A DNA stretch of 64,000 bases from Cyclobacteriaceae bacterium. Its GTDB lineage: Bacteria; Bacteroidota; Bacteroidia; Cytophagales; Cyclobacteriaceae. The position numbers and the translations under genes are program-made. The DNA lies in the NCBI GenBank assembly GCA_013141055.1, contig JABFRS010000001.1:2414567-2478566 (forward strand), given 5' to 3'. The notes under the pieces are model-generated. The model had not been told where the DNA came from. It made no database searches and was given only the letters and a program-made list of their open reading frames with translations. Of the stretch, positions 27,116 through 35,634 are shown one piece after another. Each line of letters begins with the position of its first letter. Position 1 is the stretch's first letter.

Positions 27116-28183
27116 ATGATTGAAAAACTAGAAGAAATCAACCTCCGCTTTGAAGAAGTCGGCCAATTGCTCGGCCAGCAGGGCGTAGTGTCGGATATTA
27201 AGAAGTTCACCCAGCTAAGCAAGGAGTATCGTGATCTTGAAAAAGTCGTGATCAAGTACAAAGAATTCCGCTCTGCACTGGATGGACTTCAGCATGCAAA
27301 GGAAGTTCTGGAAAAGGAGAAGGATCCTGAAATGCGTGAACTTGCAAAAATGGAACTGGACGAATTAAGTCCAAAGCGAGATGCTATTGAAGAAGAGATT
27401 AAGGAACTTCTCATGCCGAAAGATCCAAACGATGATCGCAATTGCATTCTGGAAATTCGTGCGGGCACCGGTGGTGATGAGGCTGCCATCTTTGCCGGAG
27501 ATCTCTGGCGAATGTATCAACGCTTCTGTGACCGAAAGGGACTTAAGATGAGTGTGATGGATGTGACAGAAGGAACATCGGGTGGTTATAAAGAAGTCAT
27601 TACCCTGGTCGAAGGGTCAGGCGCATTCGGAATTTTTAAGTATGAATCCGGCGTTCATCGCGTTCAACGTGTTCCGGATACTGAACAGCAAGGCCGTGTT
27701 CATACCTCAGCTGCATCTGTAGTAGTATTGCCGGAAGCGGAAGAAGTGGATGTGGTCATTAACCCGGCAGATCTTGAATATCAAACTGCACGAAGTAGCG
27801 GTGCGGGAGGTCAGAACGTTAATAAAGTTGAAACAAAAGTTCAGTTGACACATAAGCCAAGTGGAATTGTGATTACTTGTCAGGTGGAAAGGTCACAGCA
27901 CGCCAATCGTGAAAGAGCTCTTCAGATGCTTCGCGCAAAGTTGTATGAGATAGAAGTTGAGAAGCAGAACAATGAAATAGGTGCTTCCCGCAGGTCGCAG
28001 GTCAGAAGCGGAGATCGTTCCGAAAAGATCAGAACCTATAATTATCCCCAAAGCCGCGTAACTGATCACCGCATTGGATACACGCAACATAACCTTCCCG
28101 CTGTTATGAATGGAGAAGTGGATGAGTTTATCAATCAATTAAAGATTGCGGAAACGGCAGAAAAGATGACAGAGAATAAGTAA
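27116..28183 (+). CDS. prfA: Peptide chain release factor 1
   Basis: The 355-residue protein has the class I release-factor layout. The stop-codon recognition tripeptide is Pro187-Asp188-Thr189, in [14 protein letters not shown], which marks RF1 (UAA/UAG) rather than RF2 (SPF). The peptidyl-tRNA hydrolysis motif GGQ is at 231-233 in [11 protein letters not shown]. The C-terminal domain with [15 protein letters not shown] is intact. By family knowledge the Gln of GGQ is N5-methylated by PrmC, which is not in this window. Confidence 0.96.
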   Translation: MIEKLEEINLRFEEVGQLLGQQGVVSDIKKFTQLSKEYRDLEKVVIKYKEFRSALDGLQHAKEVLEKEKDPEMRELAKMELDELSPKRDAIEEEIKELLMPKDPNDDRNCILEIRAGTGGDEAAIFAGDLWRMYQRFCDRKGLKMSVMDVTEGTSGGYKEVITLVEGSGAFGIFKYESGVHRVQRVPDTEQQGRVHTSAASVVVLPEAEEVDVVINPADLEYQTARSSGAGGQNVNKVETKVQLTHKPSGIVITCQVERSQHANRERALQMLRAKLYEIEVEKQNNEIGASRRSQVRSGDRSEKIRTYNYPQSRVTDHRIGYTQHNLPAVMNGEVDEFINQLKIAETAEKMTENK

Positions 28184-28198
28184 GCTGAAGCCTTCAGA

Positions 28199-28741
28199 TT
28201 AATTTTCTTCTGCTTCTGACTTTTTTTCCTCTTCCTCCAGAATTTTCTGAATGATAGCTTGTTGCCTTTCGTCTATCGTCTGGTCGGTCTTTGCCTGCTT
28301 CTTCATGAAACGAAACATGGCGTTCTTCTTAATTTCGTAAGCGATAAAAACAGTGTATTTGTTTTGTTTTTTATCGTAATACTTTTCTTCCCCGATTTTT
28401 CTGATATCTGCCAGGTCTGTGCTCATTACTTCACGGGCAAGGCTTTGAAATTTCATCTCCACATCAGCAGCGCGGTCATTGGCAGTTTGTGCATTATAGT
28501 TATCTGCAACCTGTTTCATCGTTGTATTTACCTGACTCGCCAGAAAAGTCTTTGCTTCAATATCAGCCTTCCCTCTTGCTACATTGTCTGAAGTGCTTTC
28601 ACCTTTTCCGGAGGCGCGGAAGAAGCGATTATTCGATTCATAAGCATTTCCACGAAAAGGTTCTTTTACCTTGGTTCCAAAAGGACTGGATCCACAACCT
28701 GCCAATATTAGAAGTACGATAAGAAGAACATTTGTTTTCAT
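28199..28741 (-). CDS. Lipoprotein, LPP20-like
   Basis: The ATG chosen begins a lipoprotein signal (MKTNVLLIVLLILAGC, lipid Cys16); an upstream TTG would add six residues ahead of it. Residues 45-100 (FFRASGKGESTSDNVARGKAD, then ASQVNTTMKQVADNY) and the later KYTVFIAYEI strand match the layout of LPP20-type lipoproteins, which form a short alpha/beta fold on the periplasmic side of a membrane. The C-terminus is a charged helix rich in Glu and Lys. The role is unknown. It is convergent with prfA, with only 15 bases between the two genes. Confidence 0.75.
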   Translation of the reverse strand: MKTNVLLIVLLILAGCGSSPFGTKVKEPFRGNAYESNNRFFRASGKGESTSDNVARGKADIEAKTFLASQVNTTMKQVADNYNAQTANDRAADVEMKFQSLAREVMSTDLADIRKIGEEKYYDKKQNKYTVFIAYEIKKNAMFRFMKKQAKTDQTIDERQQAIIQKILEEEEKKSEAEEN

Positions 28742-28843
28742 GTGATGATATTTAGTCAATTAAAATTACGAAAAACTGTGCCAAACTCTGGGGGGTTTGA
28801 TTACAACGCGCTAATGGCACAAAGATCTTATGGCAATTACAAA

Positions 28844-29551
28844 TTACTTAATAGCATAAACAGTGAGCCATCGGAATGCCCATTTCCATTTCAATTTAAA
28901 AGGAACAAGCCCCGATTGATTAAGGATATCAATCATCTCCCTTTTGGTAAAAGCACGTAATACAGAAAGTGGTGCATCGAATTTTACCATTGCCGATTTG
29001 GAGAAAAATTTTGTGAGTAGCCTGATGGAATGATACGCAAGCCAGTGACGGTGGATATCGTTAATAATAATTCCAACATTAACCTGGTGCCTGAGCTTGG
29101 TAAAAAAATCAATCAGCATTTGCTGAGAAAAATGATGATAGAAGAGTGTTCCCATCACAATATCAAACTTCCTCGACTCAAAATTAGATGAGAAGATATC
29201 CAGAGTTTCGAAAGATATTTCGGGATAGGATTGGCAATTATTTTTTGCGAAAGCGATGATGTGAGGATTTGCATCAATGCCTGTTAATTGAAGTGAAATG
29301 TTATTCCTTCTTCCCCAGTCGGCCAGCAGCTTAAGCATATCGCCACCTCCACAACCCAGATCTGCTATATGAAGTTTTTCCTTCTTAGATGTCTTAAAAA
29401 GTTTTTTAATACCTTCAAGAGTAACGGCATTTCCGCCTAGCCAACGATTGATGAATTCCAATTCACGCAGCGTTTGATCAACAACTTCCCCATGACAATC
29501 AAGGTCGTCCATAATTTCGATAGCGGAGGATCGGTTGCTGAAGTCTGGCAT
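28844..29551 (-). CDS. Class I SAM-dependent methyltransferase linked to the type III PKS
   Basis: A 235-residue Rossmann-type methyltransferase. Motif I is HIADLGCGGGDML, followed by LTGIDANPHII and FDIVMGTLFYHHF. The N-terminus (MDDLDCHGEVVDQTLRELEF then INRWLGG) matches methyltransferases that sit next to bacterial type III polyketide synthases, such as SrsB of the Streptomyces srsABC operon, which methylates phenolic lipids. Here it starts 21 bases after the polyketide synthase stop, so co-transcription and a shared pathway are likely. The actual substrate, a phenolic ring hydroxyl or ring carbon, is inferred. Confidence 0.8.
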   Translation of the reverse strand: MPDFSNRSSAIEIMDDLDCHGEVVDQTLRELEFINRWLGGNAVTLEGIKKLFKTSKKEKLHIADLGCGGGDMLKLLADWGRRNNISLQLTGIDANPHIIAFAKNNCQSYPEISFETLDIFSSNFESRKFDIVMGTLFYHHFSQQMLIDFFTKLRHQVNVGIIINDIHRHWLAYHSIRLLTKFFSKSAMVKFDAPLSVLRAFTKREMIDILNQSGLVPFKLKWKWAFRWLTVYAIK

Positions 29552-29572
29552 TTGAAAAATGAAAGGAACGAG

Positions 29573-30679
29573 TTAGTCAGTATTCTTGATTTTTAGAAGC
29601 AAGCTCTCCAGTGTAAGGCCAGGCCCAAAGGCAAAGCTGAGAATATGTTTGTTATCATCAGCTGTACCAAGTGTTTTCCATACTTCCAGCAAAACAAACA
29701 ATACGGTGGGGGAAGACATGTTGCCATACTTTCTCAAAACCTCGTAAGCATATTTGTTTTCCTGTTTGGTAAGTCCAAGCTCGGCTTCAATTGTTTCCAG
29801 GATTTTCTTTCCACCGGGATGAATTGCAAAGTATTCAACTTCGGCGAGACGCTGATCAATCTTATTCAGTAAAGTGCGCGTGAGGTTTTTAATTCCGCTT
29901 CGTATCACATCCGGCACATAGGATGAAAGACGCATTTCAAAACCGAGGTCACCGACCGTCCATGTCATGTCATGTTCACCTTGTGTTGCCAGTTCGCAAT
30001 GAAAACTTTCAAGCAATAAGCTAATTCCTTTCCTTGGATTGGATTCAACCAGCACCGCTGCTGCCCCATCAGCAAATAAAGCATTGGCAAGCATGTTGTC
30101 TTCAGTATTTTCTTTTTGGAAATGTATTGTGCAAAGTTCTGTGCACACGATAAGAACTTTTGCATCAGGATCTGAATTGCAGACAGCGCGCCCAATCTTT
30201 AATGCATTAAAAGCAGCGTAACATCCCATGAAATTGATGCTTGTGCGTTCAACATCTGAACGAAGCCCGAGTGCTTTTACCAGATCGATGTCGAGCCCGG
30301 GAGCATACATACCTGTACAGCTCACGACTACAAGATGTGTTATTGAATCTTTTCTGAAATCCGCTATTGTTGAAATACATTTTGAAACAGCCTCGAGGCT
30401 AATTGCCAACGCATGACGACGATATAACTCGAGACGTCTTTTGGTGGATGGAAACGGCTCCATATCCGGAGTGTTTTCATAAAAATTAAACCCATGGGTT
30501 TTTCCATAGTCTTCCAAAACGGAATAGCGTGTTTCTATACCGCTTGCGCGAAACAGCACTCTGATCTTGCGGGCGTCATCTTCACCTAGTCTCATCGACT
30601 GGATCATGAAATCGGAGATTACCGTCTGGTTCAGGGCATGTGGCGGCGTAGCGGTGCCGATGGACGTGATAAAGCTCAT
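29573..30679 (-). CDS. Type III polyketide synthase (chalcone/alkylresorcinol synthase family)
   Basis: The 368-residue protein has the complete thiolase-fold triad: Cys153 in NFMGCYAAFNALKIG, His287 in FAIHPGGKKIL, and Asn320 in RKYGNMSSPTVLFVL. The closing FGPGLTLESLLL is the family GFGPG loop. Such enzymes extend an acyl-CoA with several malonyl-CoA units and cyclise the chain, giving alkylpyrones, alkylresorcinols or phloroglucinols. The neighbouring methyltransferase, UbiA-type prenyltransferase and flavoprotein suggest a modified phenolic or quinone lipid. Starter unit and chain length cannot be read. It is not FabH, because NMSSPT stands in place of the FabH N-G-N pattern. Confidence 0.92.
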   Translation of the reverse strand: MSFITSIGTATPPHALNQTVISDFMIQSMRLGEDDARKIRVLFRASGIETRYSVLEDYGKTHGFNFYENTPDMEPFPSTKRRLELYRRHALAISLEAVSKCISTIADFRKDSITHLVVVSCTGMYAPGLDIDLVKALGLRSDVERTSINFMGCYAAFNALKIGRAVCNSDPDAKVLIVCTELCTIHFQKENTEDNMLANALFADGAAAVLVESNPRKGISLLLESFHCELATQGEHDMTWTVGDLGFEMRLSSYVPDVIRSGIKNLTRTLLNKIDQRLAEVEYFAIHPGGKKILETIEAELGLTKQENKYAYEVLRKYGNMSSPTVLFVLLEVWKTLGTADDNKHILSFAFGPGLTLESLLLKIKNTD

Positions 30680-30729
30680 TTGCTCAATAATAGTTTAAAA
30701 ACATTATTTTTATTCATACAACTCTCAGT

Positions 30730-31632
30730 ATGTTTTCAAAATCAACCCTGCTTCATCTAAGGATTCCATTCTCTTACTTTTTGTTGCCTGTATTTTTGTT
30801 TTCTGTCGCTGTTTCTCCTAACCTAAAAGAATCAAGATTGTTATGGATTTTTATAATCCTGCATCTTTTTCTTTACCCCGCCAGTAATGGATTCAATAGT
30901 TATTTTGATAAGGATGAGAAAAGTATTGGTGGCCTGAAAAACCCTCCACCTGTTCAAAAAGGCCTTTATTGGGTTTCTTTGGCTTTGGATGGGATCGCAA
31001 TCATCCTGGCATTTATTAAGATCTCACTTTTATTTGCCATCATGATCCTGATCTATGGACTCGTCTCAAAAGCTTACAGCCACCCGTCTGTTCGACTGAA
31101 GAAGTATGCAATTTCAGGATGGATCGTAACGGGCTTGTTTCAGGGTGCATTTACTTTCATGATGTGCTATGCTGGCATCAATGACTTTGATGTAATGAAC
31201 CTCTTACAACCAAAGGTTCTTTTCCCGGCATTTCTTACCAGCATCATGTTGTGGGCAAATTATCCAATGACTCAGGTCTATCAGCATGAGGAAGATGAGA
31301 AACATGGTGACTATACATTAAGCAGAATGCTGGGAATTCGCGGCACCTTCTATTTTGCTGGAATATTCTTTGCGGTTGCTTCTGCAGGCTTCATTCTTTT
31401 TTTCCAAAGTTTTTATGACATAAAGTATGGATGGATGTTCCTTCTTGCGTTGGGACCAGTAGTCTTATTTTTCAGCTTTTGGTTTCTTAAAGTTTTTAAG
31501 GACTCAAACGCAGCAAATTATAAGTACGCTATGTTGCTCAACTTTATATCAGCAACATGTCTGAATGTTTTTTTTATCTATTTCTTTTTAAACTTCAGTG
31601 GAGTACTGGCGGCAATACAGGCCGGGTATTAA
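30730..31632 (+). CDS. UbiA-family membrane prenyltransferase
   Basis: A 300-residue inner-membrane protein with about eight transmembrane helices. The first aspartate-rich motif is NSYFDKDEKSIGG at residues 56-68 (Asn56, Asp60, Asp62), and the second is YQHEEDEKHGDYTLSRMLG. The first motif is a variant: Ser and Lys replace two residues of the usual NDxxDxxxD. By family knowledge it transfers a prenyl chain to an aromatic acceptor, as in quinone biosynthesis. It is divergent from the type III polyketide synthase with only 50 bases between, so the two could share regulation. Confidence 0.85.
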   Translation: MFSKSTLLHLRIPFSYFLLPVFLFSVAVSPNLKESRLLWIFIILHLFLYPASNGFNSYFDKDEKSIGGLKNPPPVQKGLYWVSLALDGIAIILAFIKISLLFAIMILIYGLVSKAYSHPSVRLKKYAISGWIVTGLFQGAFTFMMCYAGINDFDVMNLLQPKVLFPAFLTSIMLWANYPMTQVYQHEEDEKHGDYTLSRMLGIRGTFYFAGIFFAVASAGFILFFQSFYDIKYGWMFLLALGPVVLFFSFWFLKVFKDSNAANYKYAMLLNFISATCLNVFFIYFFLNFSGVLAAIQAGY

Positions 31633-32837
31633 GGTTTCTTTTTTGCAGGAGCATACTCATAAGGCAGGAATTCGGAAACGCGTTCTGAAAATGCCAGATA
31701 GCCGCTGACATATAAATCCTTTTGAGGTTCATAATATCCGTTCTCAAAAATCCTGCGATTGCCTCCCTCGATGAGGATCGTGGAAAGCTGATATGGATAA
31801 TATTTTCCTTTGGGAGGTTGAAATCGTTCATCCCGCTCCTTCATATAAATCACCAGAAGTTTTCCGTTGAAGACCAGTAGTTCATGGTCATTTTTGTCAA
31901 GCAGTTCATTTCCATGGAGAGGTTCAGATCTCAGGTGACTTTTGATTGGCAATAGCTTCATTTCCTTGTAATAATTCACACTGTCCCAATCATGTCTTTT
32001 TCTATGAAGACGGATCTTATCATTAATGGTAAAGTCGTCGGGACGAATTTCTGGATACTCGATCCTTACTTCCCATTCTTCTTCCTTCAGACGATTTGAA
32101 CGAAGAGATTTCATCAGGTGCATCAATGATCCCTGATACGATCGTTCTCTCAGTTTTTCATGATTGAACTTGGAGATACTGTCAGCCATCTCCCCGAAAC
32201 GGGTAGAGCCCGAGAAGTCAACATTTACATCAAAACCACTCTTTATGGCTTTGAAATGTTCGATTTCATAAAATAGATTATAACCCAATGCACGATTTTC
32301 AATAATCACCGGCTTTTTGCAATAGGCCACTAAGGTTCTTTCAGCCTCATCATAGTAAACAAAGATGTCCTTTGGGTTTTTGATTTCACAGAGCGAAGCA
32401 TTACGGGTTTCTCCCAGAAATATTCTTTTAAACTCCTTGAAGTCTCTCTTACGATTTGTGGTATCCGGAAGAATGAGAACACCTCCAAGTTGAGCATTCT
32501 CCTGCTGCATTTGTAGTTTGAATGAAAAGACTGAGTCAGTTCCGATCAGAACAGGAATTCGGATTTTGTTATAGCCTACGTATGAGACAATCAGTTCATA
32601 CTTTCCCTGTTGTGAGACCTTAAAGTGAAAGTATCCATTGTAGTCTGTGCTGGCACCCATGGATGTGGATGCCAGGTAGACACTTGCCGATAGAATTGAT
32701 TGATTGTTGTCGTCAACGACCCATCCCGAAATTACACTTTGAGAAAATGATGGACTGTAACCAAAAACAATCAGTAAAAAGATTGAAGCAATGAAAATTT
32801 TTCTACTGAAAAACACGGTCTTGAGAAAAAACAGCAT
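31629..32837 (-). CDS. Secreted protein with carboxypeptidase-regulatory-like N-terminal domain
   Basis: The 402-residue protein has a long N-terminal hydrophobic signal ending at SPSFSQ. Residues 33-110 (ISGWVVDDNNQSILSASVYL, then GASTDYNGYFHFKV and YVGYNKIRI) are a carboxypeptidase-regulatory-like beta-sandwich, as found at the front of many Bacteroidota outer-membrane proteins. The remaining 290 residues have no plug or beta-barrel features; I do not recognise them. Its stop overlaps that of ubiA by three bases. It starts 15 bases after the TIM-barrel gene in the same transcript. Confidence 0.75.
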   Translation of the reverse strand: MLFFLKTVFFSRKIFIASIFLLIVFGYSPSFSQSVISGWVVDDNNQSILSASVYLASTSMGASTDYNGYFHFKVSQQGKYELIVSYVGYNKIRIPVLIGTDSVFSFKLQMQQENAQLGGVLILPDTTNRKRDFKEFKRIFLGETRNASLCEIKNPKDIFVYYDEAERTLVAYCKKPVIIENRALGYNLFYEIEHFKAIKSGFDVNVDFSGSTRFGEMADSISKFNHEKLRERSYQGSLMHLMKSLRSNRLKEEEWEVRIEYPEIRPDDFTINDKIRLHRKRHDWDSVNYYKEMKLLPIKSHLRSEPLHGNELLDKNDHELLVFNGKLLVIYMKERDERFQPPKGKYYPYQLSTILIEGGNRRIFENGYYEPQKDLYVSGYLAFSERVSEFLPYEYAPAKKKP

Positions 32838-32852
32838 TGCTCCAATTAATAA

Positions 32853-33845
32853 TTAGATCATACCGTATTTCTCAAGGAGTTTCTTCGTTGCGCGAATACC
32901 ATCTTCTTCAGACAGCTTATCTCCTTCATATTCTATTCCTATATAATTAGTATAGCCTGCAGACTTAACAATTGGAAGAATCCTTTGATAATCAGTCTCA
33001 ATACAATTTCCCTGTTCATCGAAGTCATAAGTTTTTGCACTTACGCCTTTGGCAAACGGCATTAGTTCAGTTACTCCCTGATAACGATCGTAGTATTCCA
33101 CGCATTTGGAATTCCACATGTCACCCTTCTCTCTTTTCACGCAGAAATTTCCAAAGTCGGGCAATGTTCCGCAATTCGCCATTCCCACTGAAGAAATGAC
33201 ACCGCTTAACCATTGTCCATCGGAAGACATTCCGCCGTGATTTTCAACAATCACATTAATGTTCGCCGTTTGTGCATACTCGCTAAGTTTATGAAGTCCA
33301 TCGATACCCGCTTTTGCTACCTCTTCACGTGATCCTTCTCCAAAGCAATTCACACGAATAGAATGACAACCCAGGAATTTGGCTGCATCCACCCATTGAT
33401 AGTGATTCTCAACCGCCTGTTTGCGTTTCTTGGCATCAAGATCTGCCATGAATCCTTCGTTATCAATCATAATCAGCACACTTGTAACGCCGTTATCATC
33501 GCATCGTTTTTTAAGCTCAGTCAGATACGTTGTGTCTTTTGCTTTATCCTTGAAGAATTGATTTACATATTCAACAGCGGAAATTCCAAAGTCATTCTTT
33601 GCTTTCGCCGGGAAGTCCAGATTATCCAATTGCTTTGCCTGCAGCGCACGATGTAAAGACCATTCAGCCAATGATATTTTAAAAAACACTTCCTTTTTCA
33701 ACTCAACAGCCACCGATGTAGTGTCTGATGCTTCTTTGGATGAAGGTTTTGATGAGCAGGAAGAGAGGGTACTGGCGGTTAATCCGTACCCTGCAGTCAG
33801 AAGACCAAGTGTACGTATAAAATCTCGGCGATTGGATGAATTCAT
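32853..33845 (-). CDS. Tat-exported lipoprotein of the sugar phosphate isomerase/epimerase (xylose isomerase-like TIM barrel) family
   Basis: The 330-residue protein has a twin-arginine signal ([11 protein letters not shown]) followed by a lipobox-like TLSSC, so it is probably a folded lipoprotein in the periplasm or outer membrane. The body is an AP_endonuc_2-type TIM barrel: [12 protein letters not shown] at strand 1, [29 protein letters not shown], and the closing [14 protein letters not shown]. Glu and His in VENHGG and IGIEYEG are at metal-ligand positions in this family. Substrate is unknown; secreted Bacteroidota members usually act on carbohydrates. Confidence 0.82.
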   Translation of the reverse strand: MNSSNRRDFIRTLGLLTAGYGLTASTLSSCSSKPSSKEASDTTSVAVELKKEVFFKISLAEWSLHRALQAKQLDNLDFPAKAKNDFGISAVEYVNQFFKDKAKDTTYLTELKKRCDDNGVTSVLIMIDNEGFMADLDAKKRKQAVENHYQWVDAAKFLGCHSIRVNCFGEGSREEVAKAGIDGLHKLSEYAQTANINVIVENHGGMSSDGQWLSGVISSVGMANCGTLPDFGNFCVKREKGDMWNSKCVEYYDRYQGVTELMPFAKGVSAKTYDFDEQGNCIETDYQRILPIVKSAGYTNYIGIEYEGDKLSEEDGIRATKKLLEKYGMI

Positions 33846-33925
33846 GATAATTGGGTTTAGATAATGAAAGTTAAAAAATTATCCGGTTAATGGATTTCAT
33901 TTTACAGGAGCGATTCCCAAAGTCA

Positions 33926-35047
33926 TTAAAAGGGAATTCCATGAGTCTTCTTCATCAGATATGTTGCAGCAGACGGTATATGTCGCGCAAGATTCACGGC
34001 GACGTTGGAAGCCCATACATCTCCGAATAACTTCTGAATATTTCTTCCCGCCCAGAGTCTTTTTTCAAAGTGAGTTCTCCAGGCTAGAGTATAATCAGAC
34101 TCCATTTGTTGTCGTGTGTATTTTTCGTCCTTGCAAAACTGTATAATGTGCTCGCTGAGAATTTTAGCGGAATGAATAGCCATGGCCATTCCATTTCCAC
34201 AAAGAGGAGTGATCATTCCTGCAGCATCTCCAGCCATCATGATATGATCTTCAACAGGTGATTTTGTTTCAAAAGAGATCTCATTGATGGTCTCGGGTTT
34301 GTCAAAAAGAAAAACCGCCTCTTCAAATATTCTTTTCAAAAATGGGTTTTGGAAAAGAATTTCCTTTTCCATTGAGGGCAAGCTTCCGTGTTTTTTCACA
34401 TTGTTCCGATGAGTGAGGTAGCAAAGATTTGTAACTCCATCTTCTACCCGACTAATGCCGCAGTAGCCGTCTTTAAAATTATGAAGAGCAATCATATCAT
34501 CAGGGAAATTATTTAAACGAATATGATACTTAACTCCGACGTAAGGTGATCTCTTTTGAATAAAAGAACGACTCAGCTGTACATCTAGTTTCGATCTTTT
34601 TCCAAAGGATCCAATAACGATGTCGGCATTAAGCGATTTGGATTTTGTCTGAACGGAAAAGAGATCATGATCATAAGATATCTTTTCAACTTCTGTATCA
34701 AGATCAAATTCAACACCAAATGATTTGGCCTTTTGAAAGAGAAAATTATCCAATCGATAACGACTAACTCCAAACCCGCCAAGATCCAGGGCCAGTGACG
34801 CAGATTTTCCATTCACGGAAGTCAATTGAAATCTTTGTATAGATGTCGGATTTAATTCCGAAGGAAAGACATCAAGGGATTTTAAGTAGGGAATTACTTC
34901 ATTGGAAATGTACTCGCCGCAAACTCTGTGAAACGGATACCGATTTTTTTCAATCAAGCGACACGGTACCCCCGAGCGGGTGAGGTGTATGGAGCAAATT
35001 AATCCTGCCAAACCTCCTCCTGCAATAACTATTTTTTTTTCTAGCAC
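33926..35047 (-). CDS. FAD-dependent oxidoreductase of the geranylgeranyl reductase family
   Basis: The chosen GTG start gives MLEKKIVIAGGGLAGL, directly at the Rossmann GxGxxG strand; a GTG 12 codons upstream is possible but adds no conserved residues. YPFHRVCGEYISNEV after the first helices, FGVSRYRLDNFL and MMAGDAAGMITPLCGNGM are typical of geranylgeranyl reductases and related flavin hydroxylases. It could reduce isoprenoid chains or oxidise an aromatic ring. With the type III polyketide synthase, methyltransferase and UbiA homologue nearby, an SrsC-like ring hydroxylase or chain reductase role is plausible but inferred. Two unrelated-looking genes intervene. Confidence 0.82.
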   Translation of the reverse strand: MLEKKIVIAGGGLAGLICSIHLTRSGVPCRLIEKNRYPFHRVCGEYISNEVIPYLKSLDVFPSELNPTSIQRFQLTSVNGKSASLALDLGGFGVSRYRLDNFLFQKAKSFGVEFDLDTEVEKISYDHDLFSVQTKSKSLNADIVIGSFGKRSKLDVQLSRSFIQKRSPYVGVKYHIRLNNFPDDMIALHNFKDGYCGISRVEDGVTNLCYLTHRNNVKKHGSLPSMEKEILFQNPFLKRIFEEAVFLFDKPETINEISFETKSPVEDHIMMAGDAAGMITPLCGNGMAMAIHSAKILSEHIIQFCKDEKYTRQQMESDYTLAWRTHFEKRLWAGRNIQKLFGDVWASNVAVNLARHIPSAATYLMKKTHGIPF

Positions 35048-35163
35048 ATTTAAAACTAGCAAATTGACCCTGCAGGAGCACACTTATCTCTTTTCTTTTA
35101 AAAGAAAAATATACTTCGTGTAACTTCTTACAATTTCCCGCTTTAAACGTTATAGAATTGTCT

Positions 35164-35634
35164 ATGACTGAGCAGGAAAAATTACCCGAACAATGGAAGG
35201 TGCTCGTGGTTGGAAACAACCCAATTGAGCTCGGTTATGTGTTTGATCAGCTTCATGGCATGGAGCATCGGAAGGTTCTCACTGAAATGGCTTTCGATAT
35301 GAAATCAATTCTCGAGAGACTCATCTTTTTCAAGCCTCAGCATATCATTATTGATGATAATATCGGTCGTAGTGAACTGCATAAAATGGTAGAAAAACTG
35401 CACGGTCGTAAAACCCGCAATGTGCCTATTACAATATTGAAGAACTCTAACTATCAGGAGACGATTGGGGCAGGAGTAATGAATTATGTGCTGAAGCAAA
35501 ATATGAGTAGTGATCTTTTATATCGTGTGCTTATAAATTCACTCCGTTTTCTTGAGACACAGCGTTATTGGGAAAAGGCCTACAAGAAAAGAAAAGGACA
35601 GTTGGGGCGACTGTTAAAATCTGCGACCTTTTAG
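35164..35634 (+). CDS. Receiver-like (CheY-fold) protein lacking the N-terminal acidic pair
   Basis: A 156-residue protein that follows the receiver-domain order: strand 1 WKVLVVGNNP, strand 3 HIIIDDNIG (Asp64/Asp65 where the phosphorylated Asp should lie), and strand 5 MNYVLKQN with the expected Lys. The usual Asp-Asp or Asp-Glu pair after strand 1 is replaced by Gly-Asn-Asn, so Mg-dependent phosphorylation is doubtful. The C-terminus is a basic helix with no output domain. ATG preferred over a TTG six bases earlier. It is divergent from the flavoprotein gene and overlaps the next gene's stop by four bases. Confidence 0.65.
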   Translation: MTEQEKLPEQWKVLVVGNNPIELGYVFDQLHGMEHRKVLTEMAFDMKSILERLIFFKPQHIIIDDNIGRSELHKMVEKLHGRKTRNVPITILKNSNYQETIGAGVMNYVLKQNMSSDLLYRVLINSLRFLETQRYWEKAYKKRKGQLGRLLKSATF

